Shown one piece after another: positions 8,064 to 15,446 of a stretch of 64,000 nt of DNA; the stretch's first letter is position 1, and every line of letters starts with the position of its first letter. A program made the position numbers and the translations under genes. The notes under the pieces were generated by a model that was not told the DNA's origin, ran no database searches, and was given only the letters and a program-made list of their open reading frames with translations. Source of the DNA: Nocardia jejuensis NBRC 103114 (GTDB lineage: Bacteria > Actinomycetota > Actinomycetes > Mycobacteriales > Mycobacteriaceae); the NCBI RefSeq assembly GCF_001613145.1, contig NZ_BDBU01000054.1:1-64000 (forward strand), written 5' to 3'.

Positions 8064-9266
8064 CTATATCCGGGTCGGTGCGCCGGTGCGCGCGAACACC
8101 GTCAGAGCGATCGCGAATACCAGTGCGACCATGGTGAACATCGCCGTCGCGGACCAGCCGAAGGCTCCGGCCGCGGCGGCCCCGAATGCGGTGCCCGCGC
8201 TGCCGCCGATGAAGTAGACGAGCATGTACGCACCGTTGAATCGCGCGGGCGCGCTCGGATCGATGGCCAGCACCGTGCTCTGATTGGCCACCTGCGCCGC
8301 GAAAAGCCCCGCGTCGAACACCGCCAGCGCGATCACCGTCAGCACGACGTTCGAGAGCGCCACCGACAGCAGCGCGGTCGCCGCCACCGTGAGCACCAGG
8401 CCGATCAGGATCACCCGCCGCGCGCCGACCCGATCGGTCCACGCACCGGCGACGCGGGTCGCGACGATGCCGAGAATTCCCGCCGCCGCGTACCAGCCGA
8501 TGTGCTCGGCCGAATACGAGTACGGCGGCTGCGACAGCGCGACCGCGATGCCGGCCCACACCGTGCAGAAGGCGAAGAACCACAGTGCGCCTCGGCTCGC
8601 GGCGAGCCGTAGCGCCGGGAAACGGCGGAACAGTCCCGGCATGGAACGCAGCGTCGCGAGATAGCCCGCGACCGTTCTGGTGGGCACGACCGGAATCAGC
8701 AGCACCGAGGCCGCCGCGATCACCGCGCACGCGACCGCGAGCACCGCCAGCATCCCGCGCCAGCCGACCGCGTCGCTGAGCCATCCGCCCACCATCCGGC
8801 CCGCCAGGATGCCCGCCGATATTCCGGCGGTCACGATCCCCAGCACGGTGGCCCGCCGCCGCGGTTCGGCCAGTCGGCCCGCGAGCGAACTGAGCGCCGC
8901 ACCCACCGAGGACGCGGCTCCGATCGCCACCATGGCGAGGCCGAGCACCCAGACGGACCGTGCGGCCGCGGCTGCCAGCAGCGCCACGGCCAGCGCCGTG
9001 AACTGCGCGCACAACAGGATTCGCGGCCGCATCCGATCCACCAGCGGCACCAGCAGCGCCAGCCCGCACATGTATCCCAGCGGCCCGCCGGCCAGCGCGA
9101 ACCCGATCGTGGACACCGAAACCCCGAGGGAATCGGCGACATTCGCGATCGCCGGCTGCAGCGGATAGGTGGTGGCGGTCCCGAACGCGGCCGCCAGCGC
9201 CATGAACATCACCACCGGTGTACGCAAGATCCGGTGTTCGAGCACGTGTTCGGTATCGATAGCCAT
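8064..9266 (-). CDS. MFS transporter, 12-helix drug/metabolite exporter type
   Basis: A 400-aa major facilitator with twelve hydrophobic segments. The loop GYMCGLALLVPLVDRMRPR (about 65-83) matches the conserved MFS loop after helix 2, and a second half repeats the pattern. The overall form is like the YnfM/AraJ-type exporters (family-level inference). A TAGCGT box 6 nt before the ATG indicates its own leaderless promoter, so it need not be cotranscribed with the two-component genes downstream on the same strand. Substrate cannot be read from sequence. Confidence 0.88.
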   Translation of the reverse strand: MAIDTEHVLEHRILRTPVVMFMALAAAFGTATTYPLQPAIANVADSLGVSVSTIGFALAGGPLGYMCGLALLVPLVDRMRPRILLCAQFTALAVALLAAAAARSVWVLGLAMVAIGAASSVGAALSSLAGRLAEPRRRATVLGIVTAGISAGILAGRMVGGWLSDAVGWRGMLAVLAVACAVIAAASVLLIPVVPTRTVAGYLATLRSMPGLFRRFPALRLAASRGALWFFAFCTVWAGIAVALSQPPYSYSAEHIGWYAAAGILGIVATRVAGAWTDRVGARRVILIGLVLTVAATALLSVALSNVVLTVIALAVFDAGLFAAQVANQSTVLAIDPSAPARFNGAYMLVYFIGGSAGTAFGAAAAGAFGWSATAMFTMVALVFAIALTVFARTGAPTRI

Positions 9267-9272
9267 ATCTCG

Positions 9273-9278
9273 ACGCTA
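9273..9278 (-). promoter_or_regulatory. -10 box (TAGCGT) of a leaderless promoter
   Basis: A TANNNT box 6 nt before the ATG at 9266 of the MFS gene. Confidence 0.5.
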
Positions 9279-9364
9279 TGACCCGGAATCGATTGACACC
9301 GGCGGCTTTCCGCCACCTATGTGTGCGGGCGCCAGCCCATCAGTTGCGCACCGACGATCCCCCT

Positions 9365-9385
9365 GAGCTCTCAGCCGAAGAGCTC
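9365..9385. repeat. Short inverted repeat GAGCTCT-N7-AGAGCTC
   Basis: Perfect 7-bp arms at 9365-9371 and 9379-9385. It lies about 100 bp upstream of the MFS gene and downstream of the small genes at 9475-9842. It could be a weak terminator for the small genes or an operator for the MFS gene. Confidence 0.35.
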
Positions 9386-9474
9386 TGACTATCGGAGTGG
9401 GGTGCTTTGACATACGGGCGATCGACTTACTGAAGTCCAACTTGGGCATTTACACCTGACAACAGCGGTCTGGC

Positions 9475-9660
9475 TTACCAACCTCCGTAGCGCCATCCAT
9501 TGTCGGCTTCGATGCGCGGCCGGATGCCGTCACCCGACCGCTCGGACGGGGTGCGCTCGGGCCAGAGGATCGCGCCGACGAACACCACCAGCGGCAGGCC
9601 GATCACCACAACCCAGCCAAGGATGATCACCGCACCGCCCGGCGCGGTCCCCGGAGGCAT
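9475..9660 (-). CDS. Small single-span membrane protein, unknown
   Basis: A 61-aa protein with one strongly hydrophobic helix at about residues 10-33 and a short polar tail ending in WRYGGW. No family recognised. It overlaps the upstream small gene by 34 nt in another frame, suggesting a two-gene unit. Low confidence that it is expressed. Confidence 0.4.
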   Translation of the reverse strand: MPPGTAPGGAVIILGWVVVIGLPLVVFVGAILWPERTPSERSGDGIRPRIEADNGWRYGGW

Positions 9661-9842
9661 GGAAGGCCCTGGCGGAAGGCGATCAACAGGTGCTCATCCA
9701 CCGGCGTCTCCTCCTCGGCTTCGAGAGCGGCGACCATGTCGGCGTGAAGTTCCAGGTACTCGTCCATCGGGATCGGCCAACCGTCCGCGCCGACCACCTC
9801 CCAGGTTCCATCGCGGTGTTGGAGATAGCGCGCGCCGTCCAT
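9627..9842 (-). CDS. Small hypothetical protein
   Basis: Starting at the ATG at 9842 gives 71 aa. The protein begins MDGARYLQHRDGTWEVVGAD, is acidic in the middle (LEAEEETPVDEH) and has a basic tail. The frame is open further upstream, but that part looks like non-coding translation. It faces the DUF6879 cassette across a 202-bp divergent gap, and similar tiny genes often accompany that cassette in Nocardia (recalled, not checked). Function unknown. Confidence 0.45.
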   Translation of the reverse strand: MDGARYLQHRDGTWEVVGADGWPIPMDEYLELHADMVAALEAEEETPVDEHLLIAFRQGLPCLRGPRRAVR

Positions 9843-9962
9843 TTCGTCCCCTGTCGTCTCGCTGGTGGCTTGCACCCGCCGCCGAGGACACAACACCCGA
9901 CGGCGGGGCATAGGGGAATCCTGGGCGGGTGGTGCATGGACCCGATACGATTTTGTGCGTTT

Positions 9963-10031
9963 TTGCGCGCAACCTTGTGAGCCGGGGCAGATCAGCGCGA
10001 CCATTGCGAGGTACGTTCGGCTCAATCGCAA
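9963..10031. promoter_or_regulatory. Dyad-rich region before the HTH/DUF6879 cassette
   Basis: Two dyads occur upstream of the ATG at 10045: TTGCGCGCAA (9963-9972) and TTGCGA (10004-10009) with TCGCAA (10026-10031). They share the TTGCG half-site, so they could be operators for the HTH protein of the cassette. Inference only. Confidence 0.35.
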
Positions 10032-10044
10032 AGGACGGCCCACC

Positions 10045-10341
10045 ATGCACTCTCACCTCACACTGCGTCTGCTCGGCTCCGGCTCCAAAAGCGGCACCTG
10101 CCCGGCGGTGTACGCCGCCGAGACCGGCGAACTGGTCGTACAGGGCGACATCACCGATAGACCCGGAACCGTGCTGGTGCCTCACGTCCTGCTCGACTGG
10201 CTGGAGCCGGGCATGACGCTGCCGGTGGAGGCCACCGACGCCCCCGGCAGACTCCTGGTCAGCGGCGAACAGGTCACCGCACCCGAAGTCCTCGCACAGC
10301 TCCGTCTCGCCGACCATGAGACGGCCGTGGTGGTGCGCTGA
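10045..10341 (+). CDS. Hypothetical protein, first gene of the DUF6879/HTH cassette
   Basis: A 98-aa protein starting at ATG 10045 after an AAGGA Shine-Dalgarno. The predicted fold is mostly beta (GTCPAVYAAETGELVVQGD, then GTVLVPHVLLDWLEPGM). No domain is recognised. Its stop and the next gene's ATG share a base (TGATG), so the three genes 10045-11725 form one tightly coupled unit. Small proteins of this kind often lead this cassette in actinobacteria. Confidence 0.7.
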   Translation: MHSHLTLRLLGSGSKSGTCPAVYAAETGELVVQGDITDRPGTVLVPHVLLDWLEPGMTLPVEATDAPGRLLVSGEQVTAPEVLAQLRLADHETAVVVR

Positions 10342-10892
10342 TGCTCCACGTCGTCGGCGACGAGGTATTCGAGCCGCTGTTCCGCGCGGCCCGCTGGTAT
10401 GCCTTCCACCTGGAGGTGCAGGACACTTACGGCGTGGCCGACGAAGTCGAAGCGCTGCGACGCTGGGAGGCCGGGGAGACCTACGAACCGGAGGAACAGC
10501 CCGCCTCGTGGAAGGCGTGGGATGACCTGATGGTGGACACGACCGGGCGCGGCGTCGCACTCGAACGGCTTCGTGTGGTCACGGTCCCGCACTCGACCTA
10601 CACCCGGTGGCTACTCAGCGAGACGGCCAATAACGTCGAGGTCGGAGAGACTGTGCGGTGGCTGCCGCGCCACCTAACAGACCCGGCAGAGGTGCCGGGC
10701 GATGACTTCTGGTTGTTCGACGACCACACGGTTGCGTTCACGACGTTCGCCGAGACGGGAGAGTTCATGGGCCTATCAATCACCACCGATCCAGGAATCG
10801 TCGGTGTGTGCGTGAAGGCACGGGCCACATTGTGGCCAAAGGGAATTGATCATGCCCGTTACGCCGACAGTGAGTACGCGCACGCGCCGTGA
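10341..10892 (+). CDS. DUF6879 family protein
   Basis: A 183-aa cytoplasmic protein with the hallmarks of DUF6879: an N-terminal FEPLFRAARWYAFHLEVQD helix, a central RLRVVTVPHSTYTRWLL segment, and the C-terminal FWLFDDHTVAFTTF followed by GLSITTDPG. The biochemical function of the family is not established. It is generally found beside HTH-DUF5753 regulators, as here, and its stop overlaps the next gene (GTGA). By analogy with the DUF397 partner of related HTH proteins, it may act with the regulator in an antitoxin-like pair; that is inference. Confidence 0.8.
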   Translation: MLHVVGDEVFEPLFRAARWYAFHLEVQDTYGVADEVEALRRWEAGETYEPEEQPASWKAWDDLMVDTTGRGVALERLRVVTVPHSTYTRWLLSETANNVEVGETVRWLPRHLTDPAEVPGDDFWLFDDHTVAFTTFAETGEFMGLSITTDPGIVGVCVKARATLWPKGIDHARYADSEYAHAP

Positions 10893-11725
10893 GAGCTGTT
10901 GACGACGCACGAGCCGCGCTCGGCGCACGCCTTCGGGAGCTGCGCCGAGCCGCCCATCTATCCGGCATCGATCTCGCTGCTCAATGCGGCTGGCACTCCA
11001 GCAAGATCAGCCGCATCGAGCGCGGGAAACAAGCGCCGTCCGAAGCCGACCTAGCCGACTGGTGCGCGGCGTGCGACAGCATGGCCGTCCTGGATGACCT
11101 GGTGGCGAGCCTCCGCAACCTGCGCGCGATGTATCTGGAGTGGCAACGCACCCTGGCCGCCGGGCACGCACACCGCCAGCGCCAGTCCATCAAGACCGAA
11201 GGCGAAACCCGCCTGATCCGCTGGTACGACCCCGACACCATGCCCGGCCTGTTGCAGACCGAGGGCTACGCCCGCGCGATCCTGCGCGTCTGCATCTCCA
11301 TGATCGGCGGCCGTGACGACCTGGAGGAAGCGGTGACTATGCGGATGGCTCGTAAGAGCGTCCTGGAGCGCGCCGGGCACCGCTTCCACATCCTGATCGG
11401 CGAGGCCGCTCTGTATCCGACGGTCGGTGACAACGCGGTGATGGTGGCACAGCTCGAACACCTCCTCGGCGAGCTGGAGCGGCCCAACCTCCGGCTCGGC
11501 GTGATCCCGCTGGACACCGACTACCGCGCCCCGGCGACGAACTTCGTCATCTACGACCGCGCCCAGGTGCTCACCGAGACCGTCAGCGCCGAGCTGACCA
11601 TCACCCGGCCGTCCGAAATCGCCCTGCACGAGAAGACCTTCGCCGTGCTCGCAGACCAGGCCGCCTACAACGACGCCGCCCGGGCGCTCATCGTGCGAGC
11701 GCTGGGGCGGCGTCCGGGGGCGTGA
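10889..11725 (+). CDS. Xre-type HTH regulator with C-terminal DUF5753
   Basis: A 278-aa protein. The N-terminal Xre helix-turn-helix is at about residues 10-55 (LRELRRAAHLSGIDLAAQCG, then SKISRIERGK), followed by the DUF5753 domain with its signature MPGLLQTEGYARAIL at about 120-134. DUF5753 proteins are the Scr1-like, antitoxin-type regulators abundant in Streptomyces and Nocardia, usually paired with a small DUF397 protein. Here the coupled partner is DUF6879. GTG start overlapping the previous stop. It probably controls its own cassette through the dyads upstream. Confidence 0.9.
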   Translation: MRAVDDARAALGARLRELRRAAHLSGIDLAAQCGWHSSKISRIERGKQAPSEADLADWCAACDSMAVLDDLVASLRNLRAMYLEWQRTLAAGHAHRQRQSIKTEGETRLIRWYDPDTMPGLLQTEGYARAILRVCISMIGGRDDLEEAVTMRMARKSVLERAGHRFHILIGEAALYPTVGDNAVMVAQLEHLLGELERPNLRLGVIPLDTDYRAPATNFVIYDRAQVLTETVSAELTITRPSEIALHEKTFAVLADQAAYNDAARALIVRALGRRPGA

Positions 11726-11809
11726 TCGCACCTCTAGGCTGGTCTACATCGCTCAAGCATAGGAGAGGCATGCCGGGGCTGAGCGCACAAGCTCCCAGCC
11801 TGCCTTCGG

Positions 11810-13450
11810 TCAGCCGAAATCTGCCCACCCCAGCATTTCTCGGTACAGAACTTCTTCAGGCAAGGCTGCTGGCATGGGGCGGGGGTCGTCGGCCCAGCAT
11901 CCAAGAACCGGGTGCTGAGCCGTAGTAATGCTGGCGACCGTCTTGTTGCGGATGATGAAGTGGGAGAACTCTTCTAGAAATCGCAGAGTTTCCCTGAACA
12001 GCGTAGTTGTGAGCGTCGCAATATCGGCCGCATACGCGCGGGCTCCAAAAGGATTGGATGACTGCGCCTTCCAAACGCCAAGCCGATCCAGTTGCTCCTG
12101 GTCTAGCGGGGTCTTGGCAGGATCAAATTCTGCGAGGCCATCTAATGTGACCGCAACTGTGGTAGATGACCCGTAGCTGCGTGACAGTCGGTGCTGCGTA
12201 TCGAGCGGGAGCGCATGAATTCGATTGCGCAGCTGCCCGATTACTCGCGCATAGGCCCCCAGCGATTCGAGCTGTTGAGTGTCAGTTGGCTCGAACTTCT
12301 CGATCACTGATCGTAGCTCAACGCTAGAAGTGAGGGAGCCACGCTGCTTGTCGGGATCGAGGCTGGTATCGAACAGTGTTTGAGTCACGCGGGCGTACCG
12401 ATCCATCGCGGCGCAGAGATACAGCAAGACCCGTTCGAATGCCTCTGCGGTGGTCTCCGCCGTGTCCGTACGTTGCATGTCTGATGCGCTGCCGTTGCTC
12501 AGGGCCGCGAGGAGGTTATCGACAGCTCGCGCGGCCCGACTCAGCCGAACAGCGATCGCCTCTATCGACTGGACCAGGCTCAGGTCACCACCCATCATCG
12601 ACATCAGCCGGATTGCAGCGAGGTGGGGGGCAGATGCGTAGATCCCCGCGAGGTATAGGTCAGTGGCCGAGGATGCGACCGTCTTCTGGACCGACGTACC
12701 CCCATTTCGGAGACGACCCTTGGTTGATTCCAGAACATGGTTCCCTGTAACTCGAAGATAGTGACCGAACAATGGCATCATCTGACCAGGTGAGATGCTG
12801 AGAACAATGTCGTTATCGGCAACATCGTCACGTCCGGCGGTTGGTGCTGCCGTGACAATGACATCGACTCCGAGATCTGCCGCTGCGCAAGCGATCGCTG
12901 CCGCACGGTGCCGATCTGCGAGCGTAAGCCCCGAATCATCAGAGAACGCTTCGCGGGCAGCTTGATCGAGTTGTGCATACACGCTGAAGAAATGAGCTGA
13001 CGCCCACATACACCGTTCTCCGTCGTCATATCCTGAAATGCCAACGGTCGATGCATCGGCGAATTTCGGGGCATCTTCGACGGTTGTAAACGTGAAGAGA
13101 TACCACCGGCGACACCCCAGTACGCTCATCCACTCTGTTGGTTCTAATTCCTCGTTCTGGACCAGCAGAATTGGCTCGATCTCTTCGTCTCTGCCGACAA
13201 TGCGCAGGAGTTCCGGAGTAGGTTTTCCTAACGTCTGCACGTCGATTCCGACACGCATCTTCCGCGTGTTCGGCTGGGTCGGAAACAACGGTCCAACGTT
13301 AAGTTGCTTCGCCACGGTGTTTGTGGGCGGACGGACGTATCTCATGTATCGGTAGCGCGGCACATCGTCAGACGCGGTCACAGTCACCGCTAACTGATAC
13401 CACCCCGCACCGACATGGTTCCCCTGCTGTGCGCCGCCTCCAGTGGGCAA
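11810..13450 (-). CDS. Unknown 546-aa protein of atypical base composition
   Basis: I do not recognise this protein. It is cytoplasmic, with no signal peptide or membrane helix. The N-terminal half is mixed alpha/beta. The C-terminal half is helical and contains QLRNRIHAL (about residues 413-421) followed 70 residues later by a long helix, LTTTLFRETLRFLEEFSHFI. RN-x-x-H in such a helical setting recalls HEPN RNase-like or nucleotide-binding domains, but this is only a resemblance. The GC content is visibly lower than the neighbours' and the codon use looser, so recent transfer is likely. The TTG start at 13450 is uncertain. It is convergent with the HTH cassette and downstream of the flavodoxin genes. 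Confidence 0.6.
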   Translation of the reverse strand: MPTGGGAQQGNHVGAGWYQLAVTVTASDDVPRYRYMRYVRPPTNTVAKQLNVGPLFPTQPNTRKMRVGIDVQTLGKPTPELLRIVGRDEEIEPILLVQNEELEPTEWMSVLGCRRWYLFTFTTVEDAPKFADASTVGISGYDDGERCMWASAHFFSVYAQLDQAAREAFSDDSGLTLADRHRAAAIACAAADLGVDVIVTAAPTAGRDDVADNDIVLSISPGQMMPLFGHYLRVTGNHVLESTKGRLRNGGTSVQKTVASSATDLYLAGIYASAPHLAAIRLMSMMGGDLSLVQSIEAIAVRLSRAARAVDNLLAALSNGSASDMQRTDTAETTAEAFERVLLYLCAAMDRYARVTQTLFDTSLDPDKQRGSLTSSVELRSVIEKFEPTDTQQLESLGAYARVIGQLRNRIHALPLDTQHRLSRSYGSSTTVAVTLDGLAEFDPAKTPLDQEQLDRLGVWKAQSSNPFGARAYAADIATLTTTLFRETLRFLEEFSHFIIRNKTVASITTAQHPVLGCWADDPRPMPAALPEEVLYREMLGWADFG

Positions 13451-13487
13451 GAGACAACCTCGCGCACCACGAACGCCGCTCTGGCAT

Positions 13488-13940
13488 CTACCCCATGAGC
13501 TGTGCCGCGACCGTCGCGCCGAGTTCCCAGCACGCTTCGAGGTCGCCCTTGGACGGCTTACCCGACACCACGACGTAGTCGGCCGCCTTCACCCACCCGA
13601 GCCCGGTCGTGATCGAGGTGACGCCTTTCTCCGCGCCCTCGGTGCCCTCGTTGCCGTGGAAGTACGCCCCGAACGGCCGCCCTCGGGTCGAATCGAGGCA
13701 GGGGTAGTAAATGACATCCAGCCCGTGTTTCAGGCCGCCGCTCATGTACCCGAGGTTTGCCGGAGTGCCGAGCACGTACCCGTCGGCCTCCAGCACGTCG
13801 GTCGGTGACAACGACAGAGCGGCGCGGCGCACAACCTCCACGCCCTCAATCTCTGGGTCGGTCGCGCCGGACACCACGGCCTCGAACATCGCCTGGCAGT
13901 GCGGCGACGGCGTGTGGTGGACGATCAGGAGCCGTTTCAC
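13488..13940 (-). CDS. Flavodoxin-family / NADPH-dependent FMN reductase-like protein
   Basis: A 150-aa flavodoxin fold. The phosphate-binding loop is HHTPSPHCQAMF (residues 8-19), the flavin-ring loop is LGTPANLGYMSGGLKHGLD (57-75), and the second flavin loop is FHGNEGTEGAEKG (about 94-106). It should bind FMN and act as a small NAD(P)H quinone or flavin reductase; partner unknown. GTG start. The first bases overlap the stop of the truncated paralogue by 4 nt (GTGA), and there is no separate promoter or clear Shine-Dalgarno, so its translation is probably coupled to the remnant. Confidence 0.85.
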   Translation of the reverse strand: MKRLLIVHHTPSPHCQAMFEAVVSGATDPEIEGVEVVRRAALSLSPTDVLEADGYVLGTPANLGYMSGGLKHGLDVIYYPCLDSTRGRPFGAYFHGNEGTEGAEKGVTSITTGLGWVKAADYVVVSGKPSKGDLEACWELGATVAAQLMG

Positions 13941-14203
13941 GCCGCCGACCTCGCAGTACTCGTAATAGACGGGTAAGTAGACAAATTATGCTTGAGCGCC
14001 CCGCTCATGTACCCGAGGTTGGCGGGCGTCCCGAGGACGAACCCGTCGGCCGCCAGCACATCACTCGCCGTCGCCCCCAGCGCGGGCCGACGGATCACCT
14101 CGACCCCGTCGATCTCCGGATCGGTGGCCCCCGCCACCACCGCCTCGAACATCTCCTGCGTATGCGGTGACGGCGTGTGATGGACGATCAGCAACGTGGG
14201 CAC
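13937..14203 (-). pseudogene. Truncated flavodoxin paralogue (N-terminal half only)
   Basis: An 88-aa frame. The first 72 residues match the intact flavodoxin downstream at 56 of 72 positions by my alignment, including the phosphate loop HHTPSPH and GTPANLGYMSG. After SGALKH the similarity stops abruptly, and an unrelated 16-residue tail leads to a TGA overlapping the start of the intact copy. The C-terminal half with the second flavin loop is missing, so it should not be functional alone. A TAGGCT box 6 nt before its GTG start suggests it still carries the promoter for both. It looks like the scar of a tandem duplication or of gene replacement. Confidence 0.7.
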
Positions 14204-14209
14204 GGTGCG

Positions 14210-14215
14210 AGCCTA
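14210..14215 (-). promoter_or_regulatory. -10 box (TAGGCT) before the flavodoxin remnant
   Basis: A TANNNT box 6 nt from the GTG at 14203; probably drives both flavodoxin frames as a leaderless mRNA. Confidence 0.5.
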
Positions 14216-14446
14216 ATCCCGTGCCTGCGCGCCACGTCCGATGCCGGGTCGGCCACGCCGGTCCGGGCGGCTGGTCGATACCCGCCGACGCGGCCTTCAC
14301 CGAGCACCGCGCACAGGTGCGGCGCGGATCCGCCGGAACGGCGCTGCCGGTGGCGAACCGGTGGCGCCGATCATCGAACCGCCGGCCTACGCCGGCGCAC
14401 GCGGCGAGAGCCGGGCAGTCCGTCGACCGCCCGGCGAAGCGGCGGC

Positions 14447-15322
14447 TCAGCCGCGGGAAAGGCGTTGCAGCGCAGCGGTTCGCGCCACCGCGATCAGGCC
14501 GCGTGCGGCGAGACCGACGGCAACCAGCGGAGCGAAGAGCAGCCAGGGCGAACCCTGGTGGTAGTCGATGTAGAAGCGCAGGGCGCTGCGGTGGTGGCTG
14601 CGGACCTTGCGGAAGGGGGCCGAGCGCATGCTGCCGCCCTCGCGGTGACGGATCACCACGTTCGGGTCCAGGACCACGCGCCACCCGGAGCGGTGCATGT
14701 CCAGGGCCATCTTGCATTCCTCGAAATACAGGAAGTAGCGATCGTCCATGCCGCCGACGGCTTCGAAGGCCTCACGGCGAAACAGCATGCAGCAGCCCGA
14801 GATCCAGTCCACGTCGGCGACATCGGTGACCGGCGTGCCGAAGTAGCGGCGGGTCGCGGGGTTACCGGGCCAGACGCCCCCCAGCACGGCGTGCACGAGA
14901 CCGATTCCGAGAGAAGGGAATCGGCGGCCCGAGGGGTAGTAGGTACCGTCCAGGCGGGCGATGTTCGGGCCGATCATGCCGATCCGGTCGTCCGACTCGG
15001 CGGTTTCGATGAGTCCGGCGATGGAACTCGGCTCGAGTTGAGTGTCGGGGTTGGCGACCAGGATCCAGTCGGCGGTGGTGGCGGCGGCGCCCTGGTTGAT
15101 GGCGGCGGACAGTCCGACATTGCGGCTGTTGCGAATGACCTGACCACCCGCGGCCTCGACGATGTCGGCGCTGCCGTCACTCGAGACGTTGTCGACGCAG
15201 ACCAGGTCCACCGCGTACGGTCCGACCGCCCCCGGGAGTGTCTGCAGGAACGGGGGCAGGTCTTCGGCACTCTGATAGGTGACGAGGACGAGGCCGACGG
15301 TCTTCTCATCGCGGCGAGGCAT
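14447..15322 (-). CDS. Family 2 glycosyltransferase (rhamnosyltransferase-like)
   Basis: A 291-aa inverting GT-A glycosyltransferase. Nucleotide-sugar elements include VTYQSAEDL (14-22), VCVDNVSSDGSADIVEAAGG (about 41-60) and the DxD-type ANPDTQ (about 89-94). A C-terminal helix-loop region with ISGCCMLFRREAF (about 154-166) is typical of WbbL-like rhamnosyl- or galactosyltransferases of cell-envelope glycans. The final 25 residues are hydrophobic and may attach to the membrane. A TAGGTT box 6 nt before the ATG indicates a leaderless, single-gene transcript. Donor and acceptor cannot be told from sequence. Confidence 0.88.
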   Translation of the reverse strand: MPRRDEKTVGLVLVTYQSAEDLPPFLQTLPGAVGPYAVDLVCVDNVSSDGSADIVEAAGGQVIRNSRNVGLSAAINQGAAATTADWILVANPDTQLEPSSIAGLIETAESDDRIGMIGPNIARLDGTYYPSGRRFPSLGIGLVHAVLGGVWPGNPATRRYFGTPVTDVADVDWISGCCMLFRREAFEAVGGMDDRYFLYFEECKMALDMHRSGWRVVLDPNVVIRHREGGSMRSAPFRKVRSHHRSALRFYIDYHQGSPWLLFAPLVAVGLAARGLIAVARTAALQRLSRG

Positions 15323-15328
15323 GCCGGG

Positions 15329-15334
15329 AACCTA
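15329..15334 (-). promoter_or_regulatory. -10 box (TAGGTT) of a leaderless promoter
   Basis: A TANNNT box 6 nt from the glycosyltransferase ATG at 15322. Confidence 0.5.
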
Positions 15335-15446
15335 CCAGGCCATGCTCACGACCTGGTCGGATCACCACCCTTCGCACCGGCGGCTATCGTCGGATGCAGC
15401 GCCGGGCAACGACCGGGCATCGGCGATTTCCCCAGAGGATGAATCC

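Noticed and set aside
11722..11925. A possible small gene overlapping the stop of the HTH-DUF5753 gene (GTG at 11722)
   Set aside because: The stop-start overlap looks like coupling, but the frame runs into the opposite-strand 546-aa gene and its translation has no protein-like pattern.
14381..14396. GCCGGC-CTAC-GCCGGC as a terminator after the glycosyltransferase gene
   Set aside because: The arms are self-palindromic GC hexamers, common by chance at this base composition, and no U-run or longer stem supports it.
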